Assembly (NCBI RefSeq): GCF_048544455.1
Contig: NC_133536.1
Span: forward strand, 198,341,325 to 198,405,324
Source: Silene latifolia
Lineage: Eukaryota; Streptophyta; Magnoliopsida; Caryophyllales; Caryophyllaceae
DNA length: 64,000 nucleotides
Direction of reading: 5' to 3'
Below, piece after piece: positions 34,035-44,816 of the stretch. The position numbers and the translations under genes were made by a program. Each line of letters opens with the position of its first letter. The first letter of the stretch is position 1. Below the pieces are notes generated by a model. The model worked only from the letters and a program-made list of their open reading frames with translations. It searched no databases and was not told the origin of the DNA.

Positions 34035-34632
34035 TGTTCCGGGTATGAATTCCGAAGTAGGTTTGTTTACCACGCTAGCTTTGTCGAATAATGCCTCTTC
34101 TAGCCTTGACTGCTCTCCTCGGCCTCTCCTGCAACAACGAGCAAACTGAGGGCTTGGCTTTGTGCCAAGCGTACTCACTCCGACGCTCAAGTCAGTGAAC
34201 TTATTGTGATTAAGTAGTATGTAGCTTGATGACGTGTATTGTAGAGAGATGAGAGAGATAATACCAATTTAAGTGGTTCTTAGGTTAGATTCTGGATCCC
34301 TTCCTCAATGAGGATTGAGGAGTATTTATAGACTTTCACCTTTTGTCACGTAGTGGCCAAGTGGGCCAAGTGGCGTAGCAGGTGGAAAGACTGATCTACC
34401 CTCGGCCGAGGGACCTATGGCAGGCCGGCGAGCCTGGTTGACTCCATGCCGAGGGTTCTTGGATATGAGTACGCGGGTATCCGCCGGGTAGGTAGGTTGC
34501 CATGCCGAGACCAGTGTGGCGGCCGAAAAAGGCTGCATCGGCTGGGATGTCTAAGTCATTGGCTTGCTGTGGATATCTTTGACCTCGTTCAATATGTTGA
34601 CTTGGTCAGCGGGCACAGAATATGCCCCATCA
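34035..34632 (-). repeat. Element 1 LTR (5' LTR in element orientation)
   Basis: 598 bp, followed by the TSD TTAGT. TATA box on the minus strand at about 34315-34333. It is identical by eye to the partner LTR from 34035 to about 34377 (R-U5) and differs at about ten places in the remaining U3. Confidence 0.93.
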
Positions 34633-34637
34633 TTAGT

Positions 34638-35140
34638 ATTATTAGTGATCTCTGTTTAATATTTGAATTCTACTGCTGCTAGTAGACACCCGTAGATTGT
34701 ACCTTGCTAATTTGTGGGATCTCTTTAAGGCACTCGGGTAATGTTGTTGTAATGTTATTATCGTAGACAAGCTTAGTTCTTTAATCCTTAGCTCATCTTT
34801 CCCACCACCCCCTTTCTCTATTACTATTCCTATTTACCAAAAATCCCAAATCTGCTTAAATTTTTACAATTGGACTTTTACCAAACCCGGCTCCGTATCG
34901 GCCAATTGTTGTTTCCATTGGTTTTGACGTAAAAACCAATAAAAGTGGAGGGGTAATTGCTAAATGATAAGTTGACCAAATTGAATATGATTAATCAAAT
35001 TGTTTATTACGTTTATTCTTAAAATAGTAAGGACAATAATGAACTATGACACCCAAAATAAAATAGGATAACAAATAATTGGGACCGACCGAGGCCGTAA
35101 GTAATTGTAATTCACCAATTTTTATTCGGTGGAAGTGTGT
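34638..35140. other. F-box cassette intergenic DNA
   Basis: It continues the cassette interrupted by element 1 ('gtgatctctgtttaatatttgaattctac') and matches about 62395-62900 and parts of 38815-39000. No gene is seen. Confidence 0.6.
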
Positions 35141-35379
35141 TCCTAAATAGGAAAGGAAACCATAATATAAGTAGGGGCAAATTCTGACCCCCTAGCAGTC
35201 TAGCATAAAATTACTTGTCTCAAGCTTCTTGAATACAATCCTCAGACTTAATTTGGTGTACTTAAATAGTTAAATTCATACACAAAGTAGATAGTCAAAG
35301 TACTTAAATTCTTACCCTTTCATTGATTGAATTAAAAGAGTTGTTTTGATATTTAATAAAAAAAAAACGTGCAAATTTG

Positions 35380-35413
<34 letters not shown>

Positions 35414-35986
35414 CATCAGTCTTGTTTATTTGTTTGCTTATTATATTTTGGGATTTCTCCGTCATTTGTTTACTTTTTAATTTTAGAAATGTCTTTGATG
35501 GGTCCACTTGTCATCTAATAAATTGGTCCCTCCCTCTTTCCACTCTTTTTGCGCCAAAACCAAAGTCAAACAAATGAACGGGACTGAGGAAGTAGCAAAG
35601 ATAAACATCAAGGTCATCAACTCGATTGCCGTACCTGACACTCTGACAATCTATAATTTAGATTTTGATATACCTTGTTCAATAGCATCCCGAGGTTTGG
35701 TTTGGTTTGCTCTTTCTCTTCTGATCTGTGTTTTGATAAAGTACATAGCTCAATTTTTGTGTTGGTTAAAATATTAACTTGTTGCTTGATTAATCTGTAA
35801 CAGAGGTCTCTGTTTGATTGTGTTGAATTTGTTAAATTTGTATCACCTCATGTTTCCTTTTGTTTATTCTACTCTTCTGTTTATATTCCTTTGTGATCTT
35901 AAAATTTAATAGATTCCCGCAGATTTATCAGTATTATTGTTATTGTTACTGATATTGCCGTTGTCATTTTTTAGATTCGACTATTT
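35141..35986 (+). promoter_or_regulatory. Promoter/5'-UTR block P2 of F-box gene 1
   Basis: TATA-like 'cataatataagtagggg' at about 35161-35176 is followed by the conserved leader 'aaattctgaccccctagcagtctagcataaaattacttgtctcaagcttcttgaata'. In the other two copies the leader is followed by 'gttgag|gtatt' or 'cttgag|gtatt', a 5'-UTR intron donor. Here a deletion joins 'cctcagactt' to 'aatttggtgtac', removing that donor. The acceptor-like 'atttttTAG|attcgac' (about 35966-35980) is retained just before the start codon. A poly(A) run lies at 35380-35410. A small frame at 35508-35777 is unsupported. Confidence 0.65.
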
Positions 35987-36001
35987 TTGTTTTGCAACAT
36001 C

Positions 36002-37153
36002 ATGGCTGCTGTTGATTGGTCGACATTGCCTCTCGATCTTCTTGGTGACATTGCAATGAAGTTGGAAACTTTAGAAGATTTTATTTATTTTTCAGCGGTA
36101 TGTACCTCTTGGAAGCGTGTTTCATCCTTAATAAAGCACCAATGGAAGCCGACAGTGCCATGGCTTTTACTAGCTGAAAACACTAGCAATAATCCGCATT
36201 GTGTACGGAAGATCTTTAGTCCTAGTAACAACAAGTGTTACAAATTGAATCTCCCCGAGTATTTTGGAGCAAAGTGTTGGGGTTCAGACTATGGTTGGGT
36301 TGCAATGGTTGACCGTAACTTCAATGTACGCTTGTTCAATCCAATCACTAAGGCTGAAATTCACTTCCCATCTGTCAAAACCATCCCAGATCGACCCATA
36401 CATGAAGAAGTCCACGAAGTGACTGAAGAAGAGTATATTACTTGGATTGTGGGGTGTTTTTTGATTAGGCTCATTGTGCTCAAAGCGTCTGAAACCGAGT
36501 TTGTTATTGCGGTAATATATGGTAATTACGATCACCTAGCTTTTGCTAAACAGGGGGATAAATCGTGGACATCAGTATTCGTCAAGCAATGGTACCCTCA
36601 TATTAAGATGTTTGATATCGTGGCGATGGATGGTTATGTGTTTGCTTTGTACAATGATGCATCGCTTGTATATTGGAATATTACAGACTTCCAGGGTCAT
36701 GAGCTTGTATATCCAATGGATTATTCTTTAAGTAAACTTGAAATGATCAAGGAGTTCAGAAGAGGGCTAGGAGAACTCTATTTGGTACAATCAGGTTGTG
36801 ATCTCCTCATGGTGTTACGATTTAAGAAAGAGGTTTCCAGGCTTGACGTTGATTATGAAACATTTAGTTTTTCGGTCTATAGACTTGATCCTAAAGACAG
36901 AAGATGGGAGGAAATTAAAGATCATGCGACGCTGTTTGTAGGTCGTAGTTCTACTATGTCCGTTTCGGCCACATGTTTGCAACCTAACTGTATATATTTC
37001 ACCGATGATGAAGATGATCTCACTCCTCCGGGGCAAGGTGGACATGATATGGGTGTTTATGACATGAAACGTGAGAAAAAATGGCGATTTTATGAAGGCG
37101 ATGATATCCGCTCCGTATTTAATACACCAATCTGGTTTATTCCTCAACTTTAA
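36002..37153 (+). CDS. F-box protein with DUF295 (KIB1-4-type beta-propeller) domain, gene 1
   Basis: 383 residues in a single exon. The start MAAVDWSTLP is chosen because it is shared with gene 2; an in-frame ATG 15 bases upstream is less likely. The F-box is at about residues 4-42 (WSTLPLDLLGDIAMKLETLE...FSAVCTSWKRV). The C-terminal domain has the DUF295 landmarks PWLLLAEN, CYKLNLPE, WGSDYGWVAMVDRNFNVRLF and LFVGRSSTMSVSA, with NCIYFTDDEDD and YDMKREKKWRFYE. F-box proteins of this kind act as substrate receptors of SCF ubiquitin ligases; the target is unknown. It is about 80% identical by eye to gene 2 and to the broken antisense copy at 8758-9230. It sits in a tandem cassette downstream of the synaptotagmin gene. 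Confidence 0.93.
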   Translation: MAAVDWSTLPLDLLGDIAMKLETLEDFIYFSAVCTSWKRVSSLIKHQWKPTVPWLLLAENTSNNPHCVRKIFSPSNNKCYKLNLPEYFGAKCWGSDYGWVAMVDRNFNVRLFNPITKAEIHFPSVKTIPDRPIHEEVHEVTEEEYITWIVGCFLIRLIVLKASETEFVIAVIYGNYDHLAFAKQGDKSWTSVFVKQWYPHIKMFDIVAMDGYVFALYNDASLVYWNITDFQGHELVYPMDYSLSKLEMIKEFRRGLGELYLVQSGCDLLMVLRFKKEVSRLDVDYETFSFSVYRLDPKDRRWEEIKDHATLFVGRSSTMSVSATCLQPNCIYFTDDEDDLTPPGQGGHDMGVYDMKREKKWRFYEGDDIRSVFNTPIWFIPQL

Positions 37154-38559
37154 ATTGTTGAAAGTGACTGAGAGAGGCTGGTATGGTGTTTAGGACTTAA
37201 ATAATAGCCATATTCGCAGAGCACAATGTGACTTATACAAGAATGCAATAACTGTGCATTATGATGTTTTTGTAATGTTCCCTCGCTTTGCCACTGAAGG
37301 AAGCTTTGGTTTAGAACAATGTTCAAGGTTGCTATGACTCTGCATTATGATGTTTTTGTAATGTTCAGTGAGGCTTTTATGTTTTGGTGTCTCATGGAAG
37401 CAACACCTAATTATGTATGCTGAATTCACTGGACATTATTTACACTTGCACAAATGAGTCACCAACCCTCAACTCTAACCCGTTAGTTTTGTGTCGGATT
37501 CGTGTCATGTTTTTGTTTCATGTCAATATTTGGATAGTCTAAATACATTTATGTGATGCAGGATAAAAAAAAATAGGATAACTTTAGTAAATAGGTCATT
37601 TGTGTCGGGTTCGTGTTTAGAGAGCTCTACCCAAACCGACACGAAATTTAGTTTATAAAGCATATGCAAACATTTCATTTAGATGGAGGGTGTATTAGAT
37701 ATTAGATTGATCAAACTACGCTTGGGTATATTTTTTTTGTTTTTGGGTGAGGAGGGAACTCGCAGCCTCTACCTTTGATGTGCATTGGGTAAACTCTCGG
37801 GTGTACGTGATAGCCTGCAAACCACGTATACCATGTATATTTGGAAATTAAATATGCGTCCAAAGTATATGACCCAAGCTGTGTTATTGACCTGAGCTAA
37901 CCCTACCTGGAATGACACGATCAGGAACCACCAGATCCGAAAATGACCCGACAAAATATAACTCTAATTGAAAAAAAAAATACTTGAAATGATTATTTTG
38001 AAAGCACACTGATATTATTTACTTTAAAAATAAAGAATCAATTATCAAAATTAAATTTAAAATAGATAATAGTATTAAACATATTTTTTTTTCTCTCAAT
38101 CATTGACCCGAACCCGAAATAACCCGACCTCCTTGACCCGAAAATGACTTGACAAACATATTCGAAAGACACTCGAAACCCAAAACAACCTGACCCGAGC
38201 TAACTCGATAATATAATACACCCGAATTGACTAACCTAAACCTTATTGACCCAATTGCTAGGTCTAAGTTCCGTGGAAAATTTCTAAGTCCTTCACTTTT
38301 TTGACTAAGTCATTATTAAACATTATTTTCCTTCGTCCAACTGATTTTATAACCTTCACTGATACTCTTTGAAATTTATTTAAAATTTAATGACTTCAAA
38401 ACTTACCAAGATGAGATATATAAATCCTACCATAAACATCAATCTACTAATCCAGAGTACTTAATTCAAAATACCAAAATACCAAAAAATCCCAAATATG
38501 CTACTAAAATTTTACGACTTTTACCAAACACTGCCTACTTAATTCACCATCCATTCCTA
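37154..38559. other. 3' flank of F-box gene 1
   Basis: It resembles the synaptotagmin and F-box 2 flanks from about 37245 ('gaatgcaataac..gtgcattatgatg'). It lacks the ~280-bp block corresponding to 41120-41400. It contains GTGTCGGGTTCGTGT and GACCCG dispersed repeats (37480-37640, 38100-38250) and the empty site of the 22441 MITE at about 37850. No gene is seen. Confidence 0.6.
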
Positions 38560-38999
38560 AATAATACGAAGTACGGGCAAATTCTGGTTCTGAAGCTTCT
38601 TCGTTCTTATAGACTACCATCTTCAGGTATCCTTTCTCTCTTCTTCTTCCTCTCCTTTCTCTAATTATTATAATTAATCAACACACAGCTTCAACCCATA
38701 TAACTTGATTGGTTTTTTTGCTGTATTATTTGTAGAATATTATTATAATTTTGATTTTGATTCAACAGTAATATTATTAGTGTTATTATTAGAAGAATTT
38801 AAGTAGTATTATTAGTGATCTCTGTTTAATATTTGAATTCTATGCTGCTAGTAGATTGACTGGGACCAAGGGCGTAAATAATTTAAGTAGACACTCGTAG
38901 ATTGCGTACATCCAATTTGTGGATCCTTTTAAGGCACTTCCTTTCTCTATTACCAAAAATCAATTGACTGGGACCGATATCTTAAATAATTGTAATTCA
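38560..38999 (+). promoter_or_regulatory. Promoter-like block P1, copy 2 (orphan)
   Basis: 'gggcaaattctggttctgaagcttcttcg..accatcttcag' is followed by a GTATCC donor-like site, then 'caacacacagcttcaac'. It is clearly related to block P2 (39270-39480), which has 'caacacacagtttcaac' at the equivalent place. No coding sequence follows before P2, so it seems a duplicated promoter/leader. Confidence 0.5.
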
Positions 39000-39049
39000 C
39001 CAATTTTTATTCGGTGGAAGTGTTTTCCTAAATAGGAAAGGTGGAAGTG

Positions 39050-39246
39050 TTTTCCTTCCCAGTTAGTCTTGCTGAAGACGGGTTGGAGCAAGTGACGAGT
39101 AATGCTACTCACAAAATGGATAGGGGGGACAAGGTAGGGCACCCCATGTGCTTCCATCTCTCCTCTATTTGGGTCATTTGTGAGAGGAAATGGTATCCGT
39201 CACTCCAAAGTGACGGATACGTGTCGTCTTCAATGAGATTTTGTGT
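39050..39246. mobile_element. Insertion in the F-box 2 promoter, partial MITE-like
   Basis: Compared with the other two P2 copies, DNA of about 220 bp is inserted in the motif 'ttcctaaataggaaagg', which is present on both sides (about 39025-39041 and 39247-39263). The insert contains 'atggtatccgtcactccaaagtgacggatacgtgtcgtc', closely similar to the foldback MITE at 12200-12240, and starts with a second 'gtggaagtgttttcct'. Confidence 0.65.
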
Positions 39247-39850
39247 TTCCTAAATAGGAAAGGAAACCATATTATAAGTAGGGGCAAATTCTGACCCCCT
39301 AGCAGTCTAACATAAAATTACTTGTCTCAAGCTTCTTGAATACCTTCCTCAGAGTTGAGGTATTCTTTTTTTTTTCTCTTTTTCTTCCTCTCCTTACTCA
39401 ACACACAGTTTCAACAGTTAACTTAATTTGGTGTTATTGCTGTATTATTATTTGTACAATATTATTAGCAGTAATATTATTAGTGATTGAGATTATACCT
39501 CTGGTTGTTTAATTGTGTTGAATGATTGTGTTTCTTAAATTAGGCACTCGGGTAATGTTGTTGTAATGCTACTGAATGCTTACTCGTAGATATTTGCTGT
39601 CCGAATTGGTTGATTTAATTGGGTAAGACATGAATGAAATAAAGCTTTGCTTAGTTTATGCTTGTTATATTAGCATCACTCTATGTTTCTCCATGTTTGT
39701 CTACCTTAAAAGCTTACTTCTTAGATCCTTAGCTCTTCTTCCCTCCGTCCCCTTCCTCTGTTATTGTTCCTATTTATTAGTATTATTGTTATTGTTACTG
39801 ATATTGCTGTTATCATTTTTTAGATTCGACGATTGTTGTTTTGCAACATC
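39247..39850 (+). promoter_or_regulatory. Promoter and 5'-UTR intron of F-box gene 2
   Basis: TATA-like 'accatattataagtagggg' (about 39267-39284) is followed by the conserved leader to 'cctcagagttgag'. A GT donor lies at 39360-39361 and a C/T-rich intron runs to 'tcattttttAG' at 39823. The exon resumes 'attcgacgattg' and reaches the ATG at 39851. The intron is inferred from splice-like borders and conservation in the third cassette (donor about 63027). Confidence 0.6.
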
Positions 39851-41038
39851 ATGGCTGCTGTTGATTGGTCGACATTGCCTCTCGATCTTCTTGGTGACAT
39901 TGCAATGAGGTTGGAAACGATAGAAGATTTTATTTATTTTTCAGCGGTATGTCAATCTTGGAATCGTGTTTCGTACTTAATAAAGCACCAGTGGAGGCCG
40001 ATCCCAATACCATGGCTTTTACTATCTGAAAACACTAGCAATAATCCACATTGTGTTCGGAAGATCTTTAATCCTAGTAATAATAAGTGTTACAAACTGA
40101 ACCTCCCTGAGACTTTTGGAACAAGGTGTTGGGGTTCAGACTATGGTTGGGTTGCAATGGTCGACCGTGACCTCAATGTACGTTTGTTCAATCCAATCAC
40201 TAAGGCTGAAATTCGCTTCCCATCTGTCGAAACCATCCCAGATCGACCCCCATATGATAAAGAGATCGATGAGAGGGAAGAAAATTATATTAATTGGATT
40301 TTGGGAATGTTTTTGATCAGGCTCATTGTGGTCAAAGTGTCTGAAACTGAGTTTGTGATTGTGATACTTTATGGTGATTTATACAAACTAGCTTTTGCTA
40401 AACACGGGGATCAATCATGGACATCGGTATTTGTCAGGCAAGAGCGTGGTGTTAGGATGTGTGATGTGGTGGCGATGGATGGTTATGTATTTGCTTTGTA
40501 CAATGATGCAACGCTTGTATATTGGAATATCGAGGACTTCCAAGGTCATGAGCTCGTAAAGCCAATGGATTATTTGTTAAGTGAATTTAAAATGTTCAAG
40601 CAGTTCATAACTGGGATAGGAGCACTATATCTTGTACAATCAGGTTGTGATCTTCTCATGGTATTACGATTCAGGGAAGAAGTATCAAATTCAGGTGGAA
40701 ATGATAACGATGTTGACATTGCTTATGAAACATATGCCTTTTCGGTCTATAGACTTGATCCTAAAGATAGAAGATGGGAGGAAATTGAAGATCATCCGAC
40801 ATTGTTTGTAGGTGGTAATTCTACCATGTGCGTTTCGGCCAAATCTTTGCAACCTAACTGTATATATTTCGCCGATGATTTATTTGATCTCTTTGGTAGG
40901 GTGAAAGAGCTTGGTGCACATGATATGGGCGTTTATGACACCAAAAGTGAGGAAACATGGCAATTTTATGAAGGAGATGATATCGGCGCCGGGGAAGTAT
41001 TTAATCCACCAACCTGGTTTATTCCTCAACTGTTTTGA
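39851..41038 (+). CDS. F-box protein with DUF295 domain, gene 2
   Basis: 395 residues in a single exon, start MAAVDWSTLP. The F-box is at residues ~4-42 (LDLLGDIAMRLETIEDF...FSAVCQSWNRV). The DUF295-type propeller part has LNLPETFGTRCWGSDYGWVA, VYRLDPKDRRWEEIEDHPTL, FVGGNSTMCVSA and NCIYFADD. Relative to gene 1 it has a short insertion after REEVSN (GGNDNDVD) and a longer loop near KELGAHDMG. It ends WFIPQLF. An SCF substrate-receptor role is inferred from the family. The frame is intact, suggesting retention under selection or recent duplication. Confidence 0.93.
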   Translation: MAAVDWSTLPLDLLGDIAMRLETIEDFIYFSAVCQSWNRVSYLIKHQWRPIPIPWLLLSENTSNNPHCVRKIFNPSNNKCYKLNLPETFGTRCWGSDYGWVAMVDRDLNVRLFNPITKAEIRFPSVETIPDRPPYDKEIDEREENYINWILGMFLIRLIVVKVSETEFVIVILYGDLYKLAFAKHGDQSWTSVFVRQERGVRMCDVVAMDGYVFALYNDATLVYWNIEDFQGHELVKPMDYLLSEFKMFKQFITGIGALYLVQSGCDLLMVLRFREEVSNSGGNDNDVDIAYETYAFSVYRLDPKDRRWEEIEDHPTLFVGGNSTMCVSAKSLQPNCIYFADDLFDLFGRVKELGAHDMGVYDTKSEETWQFYEGDDIGAGEVFNPPTWFIPQLF

Positions 41039-41806
41039 AGTTTGCTGCAGCACAGCAGATTCAAGAACACCATACGACATATACAAGAATGCAATAACGG
41101 GTTTCAATCAACAATTATTGGGTACAACTTTCTGAATTTCGAATGGTCTCATTTCTTTGACTTTTCGGATGACAAGCTTTCAACTTGGATATATACAATA
41201 GAGATGATCTTCGAGCGCGGTTCCTGGAGTTCATATTGGGAAGATACACACAGTTGCATGCAGAGCCATGATGAGAAAAAGTTTCGAAGGGCCTAAAATA
41301 TACGAAGTCATTCGAAAATGTGGGAGGGGAAGAGACGAATTACTAATGAAATAAAGCAACTTAATTCAATTTTTTCATTGCTTAAGGAGACGATCGTCCC
41401 TATTAACCCCTCCCTCGCTTTGCCACTGAAGGAAGCTTTGGTTTAGAACAATGTTTAAGGTTGCTATGGCTGTGCATTATGATGTTTTTGTAATGTTCAG
41501 TGAGGCTTTTATGTTTTGGTGTCTCATGGAAGCTTTTATATGAACACCTAATTATGTATGCTGAATTCATTGGACATTATTTACACTTACACAAATGAGT
41601 CACCAACCTTTAACTCTAACCCGTTAATTTTGTGTCGGATTCGTGTCATGTTTTCGTTTTATGTCAATATTTGGAAAGTCTAAATACATTTATGTGATGC
41701 AGGATAAAAAAAAAATAGGATAACTTTAGTAAATAGATCATTTGTGTCGGGTTTGTGTTTAGAAGCTCTACCCAAACCGACACGAAATTTAGTATATAAA
41801 GCATAT
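41039..41806. other. 3' flank of F-box gene 2, shared with the synaptotagmin 3' UTR
   Basis: From about 41131 ('tttctgaatttcgaatgg') it parallels the DNA that starts at the synaptotagmin stop codon (21597), through 'ggttcctggagttcatat' and 'tgtttttgtaatgttcagtgagg' to 'aaagcatat'. There element 2 is inserted. No gene is seen. Confidence 0.7.
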
Positions 41807-42388
41807 TGTTCCGGGTGTAATTCCAGAGCAGTTATTTGTTACCACCCGTGCTTGTAGAATGACGTCTTTGGTTGAATCCTCCTTTCGGTCTCCTGAAACA
41901 GTGAACAAACTGAGGGCTCGACTTTGGACCGAGCGAACTCACTCCGACGCTCAAGTCAGTAACTTAGAGAGGTAAGTTGTTGTTACTTGGCGAAGTATGT
42001 ATTGTAGAGAGATAAGGAAGATATTACCAGATGAATAGTGATTCTTAGGTTAAAATGTGGATCCTCTCCTCAATGAGGGTTGATGAGTATTTATATACTT
42101 TCACCTTTTGTCACGTAGTGACCAAGTGGCCAAGTGGCTAGCAGGTGGAAAGACTGAGCTACCCTCGGCCGAGGGACCTATGGCAGGCCGGCGGACCCTG
42201 TTGACTCGCCGCCGAGGGGTCTTGGATATGAGTTCGCGGATATGTGCCCCGGCTGGCTAGTTGTCCTAGTCGAGACACAAGAGACAGGCTGCGTCGGTTA
42301 GGCTGTTCAAGCCGTTGACTTGTTGTGGATATCTTTGACCTTGCTCAATACGTTGACTTGGTCAGAGGGTGCAGAATATGCCCCATCA
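41807..42388 (-). repeat. Element 2 LTR (3' LTR in element orientation)
   Basis: 582 bp. Against the partner it lacks an 8-bp 'ccgacagg'-type unit and shows about nine substitutions by eye, i.e. about 1.5% divergence spread along the LTR. Confidence 0.93.
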
Positions 42389-43055
42389 ATTTGCCCCCAG
42401 CGTAGTCTATGCCGTGGTATGGGCTCCGATGTACGTTGAGCGTATATTCTGCGTGACAAAATTTTTCTGCCCCGGCTTCTTCTACCTCGGCGTGGCTCTG
42501 CTTAGGCCGTACCATATCCCCCCTCCACATGGATGTGTAATGGACATCAGATGTGGAAAAGAAAGTAGTCTTTGGCCGACCGAGGTTGTGAGCGCCGTGT
42601 GCTTTTGATTGCCCCCCCGGCCGGTCGACAAGCTTGGTTGATCATGTGGCCGGCGGAGAACGATACTTAGGAATTTGTTGAGGAAGGTGAACAAAGGAGA
42701 GATTTGAAGGGGCGTGTTGAAGACGCTTGTTCTTGTTGCATTGATTGACGTTCAACTGTTGCAACGATTGACATTCCGTGGTCGCATGTCCGACACGTGT
42801 CCGTCGTTCGCCGATTGGTCGACGTTTCATGGGCTGTGCCCTGATTGGTCCTTCTTCATGGGCTTTCCTCTATAAATAGGGAAGTTAGTCCCTGAAATTG
42901 GCCACCAATTTCATTTTCTATAAAATTTTCTTCTTTCTAACCTTCTTTGACGAAACTTCTCTCTAGCTTTCAGACTTGTTACTCCGGCGTAGCATCTTCC
43001 TTCAAGGTAAACAATCAAATTTTTAACTTTTCCCATTAAGTTTTCGTTGTGAATC
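42389..43055 (+). promoter_or_regulatory. Promoter region of the antisense gene in element 2
   Basis: ATTGG at 42814-42818 and 42844-42848, then TATAAATA at 42871-42878, 178-185 bases before the ATG at 43056. Order and spacing are the same as in element 1. A second leader feature, 'ggcgtagca.cttccttcaaggtaaac', before the ATG is also shared and could be a 5'-UTR splice donor (AAG|GTAAAC). Confidence 0.65.
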
Positions 43056-44816
43056 ATGTCTTCTGCTGATGCCGGTCCTAGTAACCGTGCGCCGGGGGGT
43101 TCCCCGCCGCGTCTTGATGAGGAGGAGATGCTAGATGCCATCCCGATAAGGTCTGGGGGCCCTAGGTCTCCGTCTCCCGAAGTCGATCCAAAGGCTTTGG
43201 AGGATTGGGAGGACGATGATGATGATGATGACGACGGTGATGATGCTGAAAGGGCTCATCCTGATGAGGGGAGGCAGTACGTTATGGATCACGGCGAGGC
43301 CTGTAAGATCCGCCTGGACCGTGTCTGGACCCATAAGTTCGCCAGTTGTTCCGGCGAGACATTTTTCGAGGGCCATTTCTACTTTGGCAGGGAGTACAAA
43401 ATTGTTATCCCTGAGGAGGGCCAGGCCATCTGTTGTCCTCCACCGGGTTGCACCGGCGTATACATCCGGCATTTGGAGTACGGGCTCCGATTTCCGCTGA
43501 ATGATTACGTCATGGCTATCATTAGAGCCATGAACGTCGCCGTGGGCCAACTACACCCGTTGGCTATTAGGACCATAGTCGGCTTTGTCTGGCTCTGTCT
43601 CTTCAAGGGGGAGGTCCCAACGGTTAATTTATTCCGTCGGCTTCACCACCTTCGGCCGTCGTTTTCCGGTCGTGTCGGATGGTACAGCGTGCAAGTGGAG
43701 CCGGGTTACATCTCTGTTGACAAGCTTTCCTCTTGCAAGGACTGGAAAGATCGGTGGGTGTACGCTGAGGTGCCGGATGACTATCCGCTGCCCCGGTCCT
43801 TCCAGCACCAAGTTAATTTGCGGTGCGAGACTGAGGCGGAGCATGACAGATGGGTCAAACGAAAAAAACTTAAGATGGACGCCGACAAGGTCCCTCTTAA
43901 TGAGGATGAGAGGCTGGCGATGAGGCTCTTTGAGACGGACAAGAGTGGGGTGTCGAAAAGATGGATTCCCCCGACGCAGATCATTCTTCAGGATGAACCG
44001 CTCTGCCATGTCGGCCTCATACCGGCCCTAGCGCAGGGTGAGTGGGGTCGGTGTGGGGCCCATCTCTGCTCTCAACGTTTCTGTTTCTTGAATTTTTATT
44101 TACTTCTACTTAACTCTTACTTTGCTTCCTTTGCAGACCACTTTGGACCGGACCTGTCTGAGGATATCCTTCGGAGAATGGGGCTGCACAAGGATAAGAC
44201 CGTTGCTGATTTGCACCCTAAGGCTCTGGCCCGTGATCGCAGGACGTCGCCGAATGATCTGATGGATCAGCAGCTGAAAGGCCTGAATGTGGAGGCGGCC
44301 CAGGCGAGGGTTGCTAGTAACATGTCGCGCCGAACGCGGAGAACAAAGTCTTCGGCGGCGACGGCGTCGACATCCGTTCCACCTCCCATCCCTTCAGTCC
44401 AGAAGGAGACGGTGGAGATCGTTGACATTACCGATGGGGGGGACTCCGATGCGGAGGGATCTCCCCTTGTCCGTAAAAGGAAAGTGCCCACCCCTGCTGC
44501 TGATACTTCTGCTGCCACTGCTGCAACTGCTGCCGGCGAGGAGATGCGTCCTCCGAGCAAGAAGGCCAAGCAAGGTACAGATATATCCTGTGGCTCAGAC
44601 TTAGCCGGTTAATTAGGCGTTCCTGATGACAGGCTCTCCGATACGTCCATGCATACTGACACGGATGTTTTAATTGATTTTTTGTAGATCAACCGTCGGC
44701 AGCCGCCGTTCTCACTGTGCGGCAATTGGAGAAGCAGCCTGAGAAGGCGGGTGATAGAAATGTCACCGTCGATTCCCTACTCCAGAAGGTTTCCCCCACC
44801 GAGCTTGTGGCAGAGG
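43056..44816 (+). CDS. Antisense extra gene of element 2 (Transposase_28-like), part before the Athila insertion
   Basis: Exon 1 is 43056-44037, intron 1 44038-44136 (GTGAGT...TTGCAG, 99 nt), exon 2 44137-44574, intron 2 44575-44687 (GTACAG...TTGTAG, 113 nt), and exon 3 starts at 44688. Both introns match those of element 1 in position and phase. Intron 1 is a stop-free multiple of three, so unspliced RNA also reads through. Exon 1: a low-complexity start, an acidic WEDDDDDDDDGDD run at about residues 50-62, then LEYGLRFPLNDYVMAI and GQLHPLAIRTIVGFVWLCLF with PTVNLFRRL, a PF04195-like core, and RWVYAEVPDDYPLPRSF. Exon 2 has RTRRTKSS and LVRKRKVPTP basic stretches. The frame is intact until element 3 splits exon 3 after ELVAE. 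Function unknown. Confidence 0.78.

Larger units (their letters stand above)
23686..34632 (-). mobile_element. Element 1: Tat/Retand-like Ty3/Gypsy retrotransposon, TSD TTAGT
   Basis: A full structure of 10,947 bp. It has two ~597-bp LTRs (TGTTCCGGG...CCCCATCA as written on the plus strand) flanked by TTAGT at 23681-23685 and 34633-34637. Next to the right LTR, on the minus strand, is a primer-binding-site-like TTGGCGCCGTCTGTGGGG. This sets the coding direction as minus: gag, protease, RT, RNase H, integrase. An extra gene lies on the opposite strand between integrase and the left LTR. The order, an RNase H with the YTDGSS motif and an antisense extra ORF fit the Tat lineage, notably Retand-like elements. 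All main coding parts carry frameshifts or stops, so it should be unable to move by itself. Confidence 0.93.

Noticed and set aside
35508..35777. 89-codon frame ending in a hydrophobic stretch upstream of F-box gene 1
   Set aside because: It lies in the inferred 5'-UTR/intron region. The corresponding copy at 63340 onward does not keep the frame.
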